Shown here piece by piece: positions 11,377 through 24,033 of a stretch of DNA of 64,000 bases. Under the pieces are notes generated by a model that searched no databases, had not been told where the DNA came from, and saw only the letters and a program-made list of their open reading frames with translations. Source of the stretch: Alisma plantago-aquatica (lineage: Eukaryota; Streptophyta; Magnoliopsida; Alismatales; Alismataceae). Both the position numbers and the translations under genes were made by a program. Each line of letters starts with the position of its first letter. The first letter of the stretch is position 1. Location of the stretch: the NCBI GenBank assembly GCA_963693085.1, contig OY856413.1, positions 105,530,501-105,594,500 on the forward strand. The letters are read 5' to 3'.

Positions 11377-13511
11377 ATTCCCTTCTTTATTATCACTTAT
11401 ATCCAATTAAGTGCATTATTAACATTGCAAGGTGTGACCTTTTAACCCCTAATCCTTTATATGTTTGATTATTCACATTAGAAACCCTAAGTATCCATGA
11501 TTATCAGCTTAATCATCTTAGATTCCCATCATGTTCAACAACATCATATAATAACATAAAAGAGAAGTTTTACCATATTTAACATGCTCATACCCAAATC
11601 TAAGGTTTCCCATGTGCTAATCACCAATTTTGCATGTATTGCACTATTTTTAGAGCTATAAGCATAATTAGGCATCAAAGATATTTTATTTAGATTCTAC
11701 ATCTTTTTCAAATCATTTTGGTATATAGGTTGACTATAATTGGATATTCCTAGCCCTTACTATGAATTTAGGGAAATCTACTTTACAAAAGTAATTTTTA
11801 CCTTAATATGAAGCCACATGTCTGCTTTTGATAGGTCAATGAGTGCCCAGACTAGGGCCACACCACCTGAGCGGGTCTGATACCCATTCTGGTCCAGCTA
11901 AACCTAGATTGTGGTCAGGCTGGCTTGAATCGCTCCGCATAAAATGCCCGGGTCTGTGAGGAACTCATCCCTCTCTCATTTTCGATCAAAGCTGTACGAC
12001 TCCACGGTTGTCCGCACACCCACGCCACCGTGATTGGAAGGCGGCCTCGTACCTGTCACTAGGCACCTGGATCGTTCCACTTCCATGGTGGGAACCCTAC
12101 ATCCCAGACACCATCCTCGGCCACTTGCACGGCTCAGGGAAGCTCCGCCTGAGGGTGACGGCCGATGTGGGGGTTGCATTGTCGTTACCCATGAACTGGT
12201 CCTTCTTCTTTGCATGACTCCCACTCGTGGATCTATTCTATGCACATCCTGACTTGCAGCTCAACACGGTGCTACACGAGCGCCATGGTTGCGTTCAGTC
12301 GCCTCAGACTTCCACCTCCCAACAACGCCTTTTTTCTTTGCCTTTTTGGCTGTAACTCCCGTTGGGTCATAGAGGCAACATAGCCTCATATGTAGGCTTC
12401 CACCAGGATGACCTTCTTCCTCTCCAGCCGTGGTGAGCGATGAGGGTCCTTCAGGCTACTGGTTCTTGACCGCCAGGCCACAGTGCTAGAAACTGATTAG
12501 TGAACGGAGTGTTGACGCTATTACAGAAGGCCTCGTCGATAAGGAGTAGAGAAGTACAAGTATGGTAGAGAGGGAGTTTGCACAACTCCCTCAGGCTTTC
12601 CCTTGGATACGAAGGCTAGGGTTATGTCCAACTAGGTTGGAGAGGGAATCATGTAGCCCCATACATGAATCAGTTCTCGACAGAACCCTAAAGGGAGAAG
12701 GTGATGATGAAGGATGGAGGGAGGATATCCAGTGAGGATAAAGCCTAGACCTAGGTATATATATATGTGAATACAAGAACCCTTTCTCTGGTCATGTCTT
12801 TTTGGGCTTGTTTCCCTCTCCTCTTTAATATTTTCCAACTCTTATGTATCCTTGTCATGTGTACGACTACATGATTTATTCAAAGTATTTTCTCTACTTT
12901 CCTTTCCTTGTCCCTTTTTCTTTTCTCCCTATAAGGAATTATACTTTTGGGAAGAGTATGTTTAATCGAGAACACTTAGTATATTTCTAATATAGTGACA
13001 CATCTATCCATACTTGTTCTTGAAGTATCCCTTTAATTGGATTACAAACTTTACTTAATACACCCACACAAAAAAACCATAAATGAAATCATATCAATGC
13101 ATTGCACTTTATTGGCTAATTTTATCATAAATTGTAGATTATTCTTTTTCTCCCTATTTTTAGAATGATCATCTTTTCCTTTATTAGATTTTAGTATACC
13201 AAAGGTGAAAAAAAAAGAAATACTAATTGTTGTCTCAAATATGGCGCTGCCAATTTTAGCTTTATAATTATCCAAAACACCATGTTTCTTATTTCCATAT
13301 GGAAACTTACATATTGTGCAATATTTCATAAAGGCATTACTATTTGTTCTTAAATAAATTCCTTTCATTATTTAACTTGCTCCACAAGCACTCATTCCAA
13401 AAGGTCATTACATCATTATTCCACCAATAATATCATTGGAGAATATTATGTATCAAAACATGTTTTTATATTTATATAATTCAATTTTTTATCAAATTTG
13501 AGGATATTACA
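11377..13511 (-). repeat. 3' LTR of the LARD, right piece
   Basis: Resumes LARD LTR sequence after the TR-GAG insertion, beginning with the second ATTCC copy and ending GATATTACA. It is collinear with 17249-19474. It carries a short TA-dinucleotide run near 12750 where the partner LTR has a long microsatellite. GC-rich sequence at 11980-12500 has short open frames that are not preserved in the other LTR. Confidence 0.88.
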
Positions 13512-16357
13512 TTCACCCCTCAAAAAGGAATTTTTCCCCCAAAATTCAAATCTAGTAAGCTTAGGTGAATGAGAACTCATCTTAGTCCCAAAACTTAGGG
13601 TTAGCAACCCTACTTAGATATCTTTAAATCTTTTATTATGCAAATTCCACACATTAAGACTAAGATTTTTGGTACTTGAATTCAATTCAGGATACATCCA
13701 TATCCTTAGTAGTTACACATCATCATCTCTTAGTGATTCCATTTTTATTTTGTGATATCAATTTCACTTGGTGACTATCTTTTCAACTATTATTAATTCA
13801 ATTTCACATAAGGGTGAGGTAACACCTCTAACCCTAGGACATCTCATTAAATTACCTTTTTAATTCCACAAAGTTCTTATATTTCATGAATCCATAACTA
13901 CTCAATCCTGACCTATCCAAGCCTCTGTGTTATCCATACAGTGGGCATGGATACTACCTCTCACATATGGTAGATCCTCAACAGCCATTATGGTCCTACC
14001 CCAAAGGTACACCAAGACTTAGAGCCATATAGTCGGATGATCCTACCCCAAAGGTAGATCAAACATCGACTCATGATAACCTGATGATCCTACCATGAGG
14101 GTATACCAATACCTAGGTTATCGCATATACTCAAAGATATAGAGGAGGATTAGGATTTGAGCTAGATAGGCACATATTCTTAAGTTTGTAACAACTCCTT
14201 TCATTATTACATGACTTATTTTTGTCTTTTACATTTACACCTCTGGTGTTATGAGTGTTAGACACTTCCTTTAGGTCTCTAGGGATAGATGTACTTTTGA
14301 AGTGATCTCATCCTTATGCCTCTTGGGATTTCCCCTCACATTCACCCATTGGCCACATGAACATCATGAAGGTAGCTAATCTCCTGAGACATGGGCATTG
14401 GGCAAACGTAGTTGTTACCTCTTGACCAGATAGTCTTGTGCATTCAGGGAACAATCAACTCCTAATCCCATCGGTCCATGTACCTTTAATACTCCCTACT
14501 TGACCCTAGGATTGACTTCAGACTCTACCCTTCCAAAGAGTCATCGCTAGCACATTATTTTCATATGCCATTCTTTAAACCAAATTCCTCCATCACTTAT
14601 AATGCTCATTATTCCACTTTATGTCCCTTCATTGGACTCATGGCAACATTTTAGGCAACATTTTTTTTTGGACTCGGTCTCATATGGTTCAAGAATCATA
14701 CTCAATATTGTGCTTTCATCTTTTATATTAGGTGAAATTCGTGGTTACCTCAATTTTGAATTGAGTTGGTCAGCTTACCTTTATAGGGAAGGTCCTAACA
14801 TAGGGTGCCTTCATGGCTCATAAGAGGAAGTTAGGCTCTCTTGCCACAACCTAACCCCAAGGTCTAATGTTTTACCTCCTCCTTAGGTCCTTCTCCCACT
14901 CTTGGGTTGACCCACCCTAGGTTGGCACACTAGCCCTAAATGTTTCATATCTCCATTAATCTTTATAATTATAACTTCTCAACCCTTGTTTGCCCAATCT
15001 CTAGGATACCCTCTCTTGGGGTTTGTCCATGCAATGGACTTGGGCCACCTTCCCCTCCAGAGTCTTAGTGCGTATGTCGGCCTTCCCCTCTAGAGGCTTG
15101 ACCTTAGTCACCCAAACCTCCAGAGATAGCATGAGATGTTTGAGCAAGTTATATTTATATTTTCATTTTTCATATATATAACTATTGGTTACTCATGTTT
15201 CTCATGTATATACTCATGCATTTTCTTTATAACTTCTCAATTTAATCTCTATGAGACACTCCCTCTTTGGAGTATTCATGTGGGGAACTCTCTCTCTAGG
15301 GTAAGTCCCTACAGTGGACATCGTACATAAGCCCTGACCCAATCACCTATCACTATAGTGGCACTCATACATAGGCCTTTGCCCGAGGTGATTATCTTTT
15401 CTGGGCCAGATCACCGACCATCATAGTGACCATACATAGGCCCTCTTGACCCAAGGTGATTAGATAGACCCGATCATACATCCCACATGTATTGCATACA
15501 TCCATTTGAGTTAGTTGAGCAAGTTATACTATATCAAATGTTCTTCTAAAGTTTCTTAAAACTTTTCTTATTAATGTCTTGTTCCACATGCACATGTGCA
15601 TATGATACTGAGTCACTTAACTCTTTTATATTCATATTATTTCTCACACATCCTTCATGCATGGGTTACCAAAAACATTTATATTCTCTCTTTCCTCTTA
15701 CCCTAATTGGGTTCATATGGGTAGGGTACCATATCACCATACTATCCACATTTCTCACGATTAGGGTTTTAGGGTCATGGTTAGGGACTATACCCCACCT
15801 CTTAGGGTTTCCATGTCCATTCATCCACTAGGGTTCTTCTAGACCAACCCTAGATCCATCTAAAGTTTATACTTACAACCCATAAAACCACTTTTCTTTA
15901 TTTTATCATTATTTCCATGTTACATGTACCTTACCATTTCCACATTACATGTACATTATTATTATTTCCACATTACATTTACATTATTTGGCAGAGGATG
16001 CCTTACTCCTACTTCTTCTCAAAAACCTAAACCGTAACTTGAGATGAGGAGGGAAATTCCTTTTAGGGTTTATTAAGTAGAGAGGATGAGAAGTGGATGA
16101 AAGAGATAAGATGAAACCTAAAGGTATTATACTTCGGGAAAAGACTTATGACTTTGGCCAGGTAGGATGCACGGGTCTGGGAGTCCTCATAAGCCGACTA
16201 GCAGTATGGAGGAAAATATTGCCAGCCCTCGGTCATGTTCCCTTCTAGACGCCATCGTCTTTAGAAAATGCCCTAATAATTCTCTCATGTTCTACAGATT
16301 ACTTGAAATTATAAACTATTAAAAGTTATTTGAAAAATCTAGAGCTCTGATACCAAA
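13512..16357 (-). other. LARD internal domain, non-coding
   Basis: 2.85 kb without any gag, protease, RT or integrase similarity in any frame. The left end holds a purine-rich tract on the minus strand (a GGGGG block and GAGGGGTGAA) that should be the polypurine tract. At about 13990-14125 there are three degenerate ~60-bp units built around CTACCCCAAAGGTA. Further imperfect repeats with 'AGGTGATTA' and 'ACATAGGCC' words run to about 15480. The right end holds the conserved leader. Apparent open frames at 14602-14823 and 15574-15831 are short and unrecognisable. Confidence 0.8.
16128..16355 (-). promoter_or_regulatory. Conserved 5' leader and primer site of the LARD
   Basis: Starting at the primer site (16355 down to 16344) and reading the minus strand, this leader aligns by eye with the leader of the plus-strand chromovirus at 44898-45130. 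The core GGGCTGGCAATATTTTCCT is identical in both (complement of 16210-16228 here, 45026-45044 there). The distance from the primer site to the core is 127 bases here and 128 there. Conservation of a non-coding leader in an element without genes suggests a cis signal, possibly for RNA packaging or dimerisation; that role is inference. Confidence 0.75.
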
Positions 16358-18642
16358 TGTAATGACCTCACTTTGTGTGTCCCCCAATTAAGTAAAGACC
16401 TTCAAGTTGAGAGCCATTACCTATATTCCCAAGGATCTAGATTTAGCAAATAAAAAATAATAGAAAATGATTTCAATTAAATTGTAAATCCTATTTACAA
16501 ATTGTAAATTGAAATACCTCATGGAACTAATACCTATTGATAATAAGCATCATGAATCTAATCCTCTTGCATAACTTTAATACCTTCCATGGATTTCATC
16601 TTTTATCTTCTCATTTGTATCTTGTGTATCAACTACCTAAAACGCCGACAAACAAAATGTTGTCAGCATATTTCTACACTGGTATGTGGATTCATCCAAT
16701 AATCACAAGTACATATAACCAACCATCAATTATTTTCACATAAGAACATAAATTTTCTTTCATATTCTAACCCATATATGGTCTACTATCTTAGATGCAT
16801 CCACTATCCATCATTGGACTTATGTGAGTTACCCTTCGATCAGTCTAACCTAGGGTTCAGAATATCATTATTTACTTTATGTGATACTCATAGGGACTTT
16901 ATAATTTGCATGAAGGAAATAAACATCCAATAGATATCATGCATTCAACCTTTGAGAAATATCAACAAACATTGAAAGTCGATACATGTAATCATAAACG
17001 TAACCACGTACCTTTGGCATGCCAAATATTTGGGATGTAATTTTTGCAATCCAATCATCAAGTATAGTCAGCAAGCAAGCATATATCTGATAATCAACAT
17101 GGTTTGTAATTGTATACAACTATAAAGCATCACCATATAATCATAACATACTAAAGGGACCTAACCTAGGTCTTAGACTAGGATTTAGGGTTATATCAGG
17201 TTGATGTTAAGAATAAGGGTATCAAACCCTAGTCACTATATCCAACATATTCCCTTCTTTATGATCACTTATAACCAATTAAGTTCATTATTAACATTGC
17301 AAGGTGTGTCCTTTTAACCCCTAATCCTTTATATGTATGATTATTCACATTAGAAACCCTAAGTATCCATGATTATTAGCTTAATTATCTTAGATTCCCA
17401 TCATGTTCAACAACATCATATAATAACTTAAAAGAGAAGTTGTTACCATATTTAACATGCTAATACCCAAATCAAAGGTTTCCCATTTGCTAATCACAAC
17501 TTTAGAACATATTGCACTATTTTTAGAACTATAAACATAATTAGGCATCAAATATATTTTATTTATATTCTACATCTTTTTTTTATCATTTTGGTATATA
17601 GGTTGACTATAATTGGATATTCCTAGCCCTTTCCATGAGTTTTAGGAGATCTACTTTACAAAAGTAATTTTTACCTTATGAAGCCACATGTCTACTTCTG
17701 ATAGGTCCACGAGTGCCCAGACCAGGGCTGCGCCACCTAAGTGGGTCCGACCCCCCATTCTAGTCCAGCTTAACCTAGATCATGGTTAGGCTGTCTTGAA
17801 CCGGTCCATGTAAAATGCATGTCTGTGAGGAACTCATCCCTCTCTCACTTCTGATCAATGATTCACGACTCCGCAGTTGTCCACACATCTGTGCCACCAT
17901 GATCGGAAGGTGGCCTCATACCTGCCACTAGGCACCTAGATCTTTCTACTACCACGGTAGAAACCATGCAGCCCAGACACCATCCTCGGCCACCTGCATG
18001 GCTCAGAGGAGCTCCGCCCGATGGTGATGGTCGCCTTGGGCATTGTATTGTCGTTGCCCATGAATTGGTCCTTCTTCTTCGCATGACTACCACCCATGGA
18101 TATATTCTACATGCATCCCAACTCACAACTCCAAACGGTGCTACAGGAGCATTATGGTGGCGTTCAGTCACCTCAGGCTTCCATCTCCCAACAGTGCCTT
18201 TTTTCTCCGCCTCTGTGGCTGCAAATCCTATTCGGTCGTAGAGGAAACATAGACTCATCTGTATGCTTCCTCTAGGATGACCTGCTACCTCTCCAGTCGT
18301 GGTGAGTGATGAGGGTCCTCGACACTGTTGGTTCTTGACCGCCAGACTACAGCGGTAGAAACCAGTTAGTGAACGGAGTGTTGACGTTGTTATAAAAGGC
18401 CTCATCGACAAGGAGTAGAGAAGTACAAGTATGGTGGAAAGGGATTTTTCATGACTCCCCTAGGTTTTCCCTTGGATACGAAGGCTAGGGTTATGCCCAA
18501 CCAGGGTTAGAGAGGGGATCATGTAGCCCCATACAAGAATCGGTTCTCAATAGAATCCTAAAGGGAGAAGGTGATGATGAAGGAGGGAGGGAGGATATCT
18601 GGTGAGGAGGATAAAGCCTAGACATGGGTGTGTGTGTGTGTG

Positions 18643-18729
<87 letters not shown>

Positions 18730-19474
18730 TGTGAGTACAAGAACCCTTTCTATGGTCATGCCTTTTCGATCTCGTTTCCCTCTCCCCTTTAATACTTTCA
18801 AACTCTTATGTATCCTTCTCATGTGTACGACTACATGATTTTTTCAAAGTATTTTCTCTACTTTCCTTTCCTTGTCCCTTTTTCTTTTCTCATTGTTAGG
18901 AATTATACTTTTGGGAAGAGTATGTTTAATCGAGAACACTTAGTATATTTCCAATATAATGACACATCTATCCATACTTGTTCTTCAAGTATCCCTTTAA
19001 TCGGATTACCAACTTTATTTAATACACCCACACAAAATAACCATAAATGAAATCATGTCAATGCATTGCACTTTATTGGATAATTTTGTCATAAATTACA
19101 GATTATTCTTTTTCTCTTTATTTTTAGAATGCTCCTCTTTTCCTTTATTATTTTTGAGTATACCAAAGGTGAAAACAAAATAATACTAATTGTTGTCTCA
19201 ATTATGGTGTTGCCAATCTTGGCTTTATAATTATCGAAAACACCATGTTTCTTATTTCCTTATGGAAACTTACATATTGTGCAATATTTCATAAATCCAT
19301 TACTATTTGTTCTTGAATAAATTCATTTCATTATTTAACTTTCTCCACAAGCACTCATACCAAAAGGTGATGACATCATTCATCCACCAATAATACCAAT
19401 GGAGAATACTATGTATCAAAACATGGTTTTATATTTATATAATTCAATTTGTTACCAAAATTGAGAATATTACA
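16358..19474 (-). repeat. 5' LTR of the LARD (3117 bp)
   Basis: Starts TGTAATGACC, ends ATATTACA, followed by the target duplication ATAGT (19475-19479). It is uninterrupted, so it preserves the empty target of the TR-GAG element at 17249-17253 (CATATTCCCTTC context). It is about 90 bp longer than its partner, mostly because of the microsatellite at 18629-18729. Confidence 0.9.
18629..18729. repeat. Compound (TG)n(TA)n(CA)n microsatellite
   Basis: Seven TG units pass into about 34 TA units and then into about nine AC units. The whole tract is close to a perfect inverted repeat of itself. The partner LTR has only a short TA run at the same place (about 12750), so the expansion occurred after insertion. 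Confidence 0.97.
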
Positions 19475-21795
19475 ATAGTAGTCTAACTTGGGCTTATATA
19501 GCCACTTAGAAAGCAACATCTAAAGTTCTATTTTAGAAGCAACAATGAGAATGGTTTTTTACCGGCGTCCATGGAAGAAAAGTTCGACTCAAGTGACTTC
19601 TTGGGATTCAAAGATCAAGATAAAGTTGGGGCTCTGGACTTGATGGTGCCTCTCGTATCCCCATTCCTCACTATATAGATGATTTCCATTCTAGAGGGAA
19701 CTCCACCTCAGTGTTGTTTCCATGGATGATTTCGTTCTCTAGAGGGAATTCCACCTCAATGTTGTTTATCACTTTCTTGGGAAGTTTTTTATGTCTATCA
19801 TTCAATTGATGATCTAGGCAAGGTTGGTGCAACCTGCAAGCAGTGGCACACTACTATCGCTCATGAAGAGTTATAAAGAAGCTTAAATTTTGAGGGTATG
19901 CATATTACCCTTGAGAGTTGAGATCTTATGTTGTGTTGTATATTTATTTTATTAGCATTTATTGATACTTTATACTATATTTTGGATCAATTTGTTGGTC
20001 AAGATTTAGGCCTTCCCAAAGGCATTATATAGTACTTGGGGCTTACCATCACCGATCAAATATCTTTAATTTGGAGGAGATCCATTCAATGTTGTTAGGT
20101 AATTGGATGGCTTCTTCAGATTGATGCGTTTGTTTCTCAGGGTATCAGGTTATAAGGGCGAGTCTCTCTCAAGGGAGAGGCTTATTATTAATGTCTGCAC
20201 TTTCATTTCCTCAGCCAGCGGCCCAATGAGGGTGTTAGACTTGTTGGAGTGCAGGTCTTCCATGTTGCATTGTTGGCTTTAGTTTTGCAGATGTGGGTTG
20301 ATGACCACAGTCACCTAGGGTTAGAGTAGGGGGATCCAACAGTGGCTTACTCGTATTTAGAGTTGCCAAACTGAAGGAGGGAAAAACCAGTCTTTGGGTA
20401 AGATGTTACAAATGTAATCTTTGGGTTCATGCTGAATGTGAAGAAATAAATGTTGATCTTTTCAAGGTTGGGTTTGAATTTTTCTTTAGTTTCAACTTGG
20501 TTTCTCAGTCTTTGGCTTCTAACTGACAATGTTAATATGAACTTTCACTAGGATTTTGATAAAAATGATTAATTCTGTCATGGATGCAAACTGAAGTCCA
20601 AGTCTCAATATAAGCTCTCAGGAGCCAGGTTCACACCAACTAGTGGTCTAGATGATGAATCTAAACACATTTTAAGAATGAGTAATGAGGATTAGGACTA
20701 CAGTGATTGCTGCTAGTCCAGTGAGCTGTTTGAAGGACATAGAAACTCTTGCAGTCATCCGACAAGGGTCCATTGTGGATAAAGGTATGTGGTGTAAAGA
20801 CCTTTTTTTTTTTTCAAGTGATTGAATTCTTGAGAAATAGCTTCTTGGCCATCATATCATGTCTGATCTTTCTTGTGAATGGTTCCATAGCCCACATTTA
20901 ATATTTTTATTGCAATAATCTAATGACCACCACTTCCATCCGTCCATGGGATGATGTCTGAAGTTTCAATGTGTTTCTTAAGATTTAAAGAATTGGAAAA
21001 TACTCATATTACTTGTTCAAGTGCCTAAATATGTAAGGAAACTAAAAACATAATTTCCTTAAAACTAATATGGGACATTGGACTGAACTTATTCCTAGAT
21101 ACAATATGATGTTGACAATTTCTTCACCCTTAATGTTGATATGGGACACTTGTCAAAAATATATACGAATCTTTTTCGGATGTTTGCAAATATGAGATAG
21201 AAGCTTCGTGCAAAGTTTATTGTATATTGTATGTACTGATTGCATTCCTGAGCCCTAGTGTATCAACAAATTCATTTGCATTATGTGCCACTGATAATCA
21301 AGTATATGTTACAAACACATGCATGCACATGCATACTCCCACAAACTGTATCTAAATAAGTAACTTAACTATAGACTACTATATAGTAATCAAACAACAC
21401 ATAATCTGCAAACATATCAAAAGAAAGTATTCTTTGTCTCCGTATGTTTGTTACATTTGTCCAAAATAATGGTATATATGCTCTGGGATAAGATGCTGAC
21501 TTGCCTCTTTGATTTGCACCTATTCTACTACTATCTCAACTATAATTGAATATTGTTTCTCTGTATCTCAACTATAATTGAATATTGTTTCTCTGTATGT
21601 GGAACTTCTCTTTTGTACATTATAACTCTGATTTGTCTTTTCTAGTTAGTACACCATCTCTTGTTGGACGTCTAATGACCCAAATGCTTCTAATATCGAA
21701 TTTCCCTGTTATCATGTTGACATTGGGTTCCTTGAAAAATCTTCTCAGCTTGTAATATCAAATTCTGATATTGAATTTCCCTGTTCTTCAAACAG
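19475..21795. other. Right flank of the LARD, no supported gene
   Basis: Begins with the second ATAGT copy. Near 19560-19680 there is a ~36-codon open plus-strand stretch starting at ATG 19570, but it lacks partners I can recognise. At 19690-19770 a ~60-bp segment with CTAGAGGGAA and TCCACCTCA is duplicated in near tandem. The rest is AT-rich with nothing identifiable. Confidence 0.4.
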
Positions 21796-22108
21796 CCATC
21801 TCTAGGAGCAACATCAAGCAAACTTTTTGCTGAAGAATAATCACTCTCTTCTATGATCGGCAGTATAAGACTGAGAGCATACGCCCACAGCCGAAGGGGC
21901 AGCTTAGATTAATGGTGCTCTGAAGATACTCATGCACCCATTTGCTCGTTTGTTGTTGAGTCTGGAGCACTAAAGATGGTCCCAACCAACTCTCAACTCC
22001 TCGTAGTCCATACATGCATGAGAGGACTCCATGGTTCTGTTCCTTTGAAGAAGGTTGTCTCTTAGCCACTACATGAGTACGCTTAGGGTTGCGAAGCAGC
22101 ATTCTTAA
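21796..22108 (+). pseudogene. Exon-like fragment of an unrecognised gene, four in-frame stops
   Basis: An acceptor-like CAAACAG precedes 21796 and a donor-like GTAAGG begins at 22109. The frame starting at 21796 stays coding-like in composition for 104 codons but is broken by stops at 21838 (TAA), 21910 (TAA), 22063 (TAG) and 22084 (TAG). Each stop is one C-to-T change from CAA or CAG, the pattern left by deamination of methylated cytosine. I do not recognise the protein. It may be one exon of a dead host gene that includes the fragments at 23338 and 23764, or a captured fragment. The call is tentative. Confidence 0.35.
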
Positions 22109-23337
22109 GTAAGGTATCTTTTGTTTACTAATCTCCCCGATTAATACGAACCTGACCTCCTCTTGTTAATGGCAGACGACAAGTCTCATTTGCGTCCAAT
22201 GACGCATATGAAACCGAAGGATCAGAAAAAGACGTATGATAGATGCAATGCAAACGGGTTGGGGACTAACTCATGACGACTGTGATTGTAGTACTGCGGT
22301 GATGTTAAATAGTTGCTAAGGTATGGAATGAATATATTCAGGCTTGTATCATAAAGGATCACGAATCCAACAATTGTTACATAAACCCACCCTACGCCTC
22401 AATCAAATCTTTAGATCATATGCCTATTTTATTCCATGATGTACTCATAAAGAATGCACAACTGCACATGCTTTTAAAAGTTGTTTTGCATTTTAGATAT
22501 GGTTGGTGTAGTTTCTGTCGAGCATTTAAAATATTCATGTACTATGTGTTCTTCCGTGAGTCCTTTTCGTACTAAACAATGGCTTTTGAGGTTGCATTGC
22601 AGGCTTTTTTTACATGTTTAAAGCTATAGAGGACATTCTTGTTAGTGTCAGAAAAGTTTGAATGCTGAAATATTTTATAATTTCTTTCTTAATAGTGTAC
22701 ACCACATATTAAGAAACTACGTTACATAGGCTTTCCATCAAGGATTTCAAGTGTACAGAGGGTAACATCATTGTTTTGGTCTCTGGCAAGCAAGGTGTGA
22801 TCCTTGAAAGAATGTCAAGCACTAGAATTCTGTATGTATCACGTTTGGTAACAAAATCAAGCGAAATAGATTCCTTTTACTTATGTTAGGAAGAGATATC
22901 AGATACTAATTAGGAACAAAGCTAATAGTTATAGGGTTCCTTGTAACGTCTTCTCAGCTTGTAATACAGAATTTCTGTTATCAAATTGCCCTATTATCAT
23001 GGGGACATTGGGTTCCTTATAATATAAAATTCCTGATATCGAATTTTCCTGCCATCCTGGCGACAATGCTTCAAATATCTTGTGATAAATTCTTTTGTAG
23101 GATATAATATCTTCTCAGCTTTCTTTATTTTTATTTTTAGGGAATGCATTGTATTACAATGGCTCTTACTCCTTATTTGTCCATCGGAGGCCAACAACTT
23201 TCATCTTAGTTTTTTAACATGTTGTGCAAAGTTTCTTTCTTGTGACTAATGTACTGAGATGGACTTAAAAACGCCGTGTCATTTCCCTCTACTCTCCATT
23301 TGCATATTCCTTTATAGATTCTGTTTCTATATTTTAG
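22109..23337. other. Intron-like or spacer sequence
   Basis: AT-rich with repeated phrases such as GATATCGAATTT and TTCTCAGCTTGTAATA at 21700-21780, 22950 and 23030. These hint at an internal duplication. A short frame after an AG at 22178 ends at a stop near 22240. No gene is supported. Confidence 0.35.
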
Positions 23338-23521
23338 GCATAAATGGCAAGGTCTTGGACTCCATGTCTTTCCAGCTGCAGTAATTCCATTAATTGCAAG
23401 AAGATATGCTCCTTCGGGCGAAAACAGTTTAGATCTATTCCAACGCACACTAACTGAATTGATTATGGATGACCTGCCTGACGACGAGGGACTGAAGAAT
23501 GCTACATGCCTGATATCTAAG
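23338..23521 (+). pseudogene. Exon-like open frame, product unknown
   Basis: A 61-codon open frame (23339-23521) lies between an acceptor-like ATTTTAG and a donor-like AAG/GTGCTC. Composition is coding-like, including an acidic run (Asp-Asp-Leu-Pro-Asp-Asp-Glu at about residues 47-53) and a hydrophobic stretch early on. It has no stop, so on its own it could be a living exon. Its neighbours at 21796 and 23764 are broken, so I group it with them as a probable gene remnant. I do not recognise the family. Confidence 0.35.
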
Positions 23522-23763
23522 GTGCTCCCACAAGTAATGAATATACATCGTCGAGACATACTAATACATCAATATAAGTTGTGGAAGATGTCCTTTATCA
23601 TGTTTGCATCACCTAGGTTGATAACATGATCCATTATGACGTTAATATTCTGATTTATTGCATACTGTATTGGTTCTGAAATGTCCTATTCTTTGTATTT
23701 TCTCTTATTCAAGCACACTAGCCCCAAGGCATGTAGCGGGCACTTTGAGGAATTTTCCTTCAG

Positions 23764-24033
23764 GATGACACAAAGCAGGAAGTACTACTACTGGGTAGTT
23801 TCAAGGCCTAATTCCATGAAGATACTACGCTGTCAGGTCACAGCAAGAAGAAATATGTTCAGTTTTTTGGGAGTTAAGGCCCATTTCCACGCTCCAAGCC
23901 TCCAAGACAACGGCCAGAGACTTGTGAAAGGCCACCCAGTAGGTGGAAGCAATCCATTGAAGCTAGGAACACATGTCCGGTATGCGGCATTCACGTAAAC
24001 GCCAGCTTGTGCGTGGCGCGATGTCTTGATTAA
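23764..24033 (+). pseudogene. Terminal-exon-like fragment with CxxC motif, two internal stops
   Basis: A 90-codon frame after an acceptor-like TTCCTTCAG is interrupted by TAA at 23809 and 23875 and ends with TAA at 24031. Both internal stops are one C-to-T step from CAA. The C-terminal part is basic and proline-rich and ends with a Cys-Pro-Val-Cys-Gly motif followed by His and a later Cys, which could be half of a zinc-binding site. A competing open frame (23681-23998) exists in another phase but lacks splice logic. The family is unknown. Confidence 0.35.

Larger units (their letters stand above)
2373..19474 (-). mobile_element. Complete non-coding LTR retrotransposon (LARD), chromovirus-related, with nested insertions
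   Basis: Two ~3.0-3.1 kb LTRs (2373-3269 plus 11377-13511, and 16358-19474) flank a 2.85-kb internal region with no gag or pol. Both LTRs start TG and end CA. The 5-bp target duplication ATAGT is at 2368-2372 and 19475-19479. The primer-binding site complementary to initiator-Met tRNA (TGGTATCAGAGC on the minus strand) lies at 16344-16355 next to the right LTR. That makes the right LTR the 5' LTR and the element minus-strand. The polypurine tract is next to the left LTR at about 13512-13545. Size without nested DNA is about 9 kb. LTR-to-LTR divergence is roughly 7% over the first 160 bases counted by eye, so this is an old insertion. Any mobility would need proteins supplied in trans. Confidence 0.9.

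Noticed and set aside
17863..18411. A 182-codon minus-strand frame in the LARD LTR
   Set aside because: The corresponding stretch of the other LTR (about 11976-12500) has only an 89-codon frame, and no domain is recognised; GC-rich composition explains it.
18491..18838. Open frames on both strands rich in Tyr-Ile and Cys-Val
   Set aside because: They read through the TG/TA/CA microsatellite.
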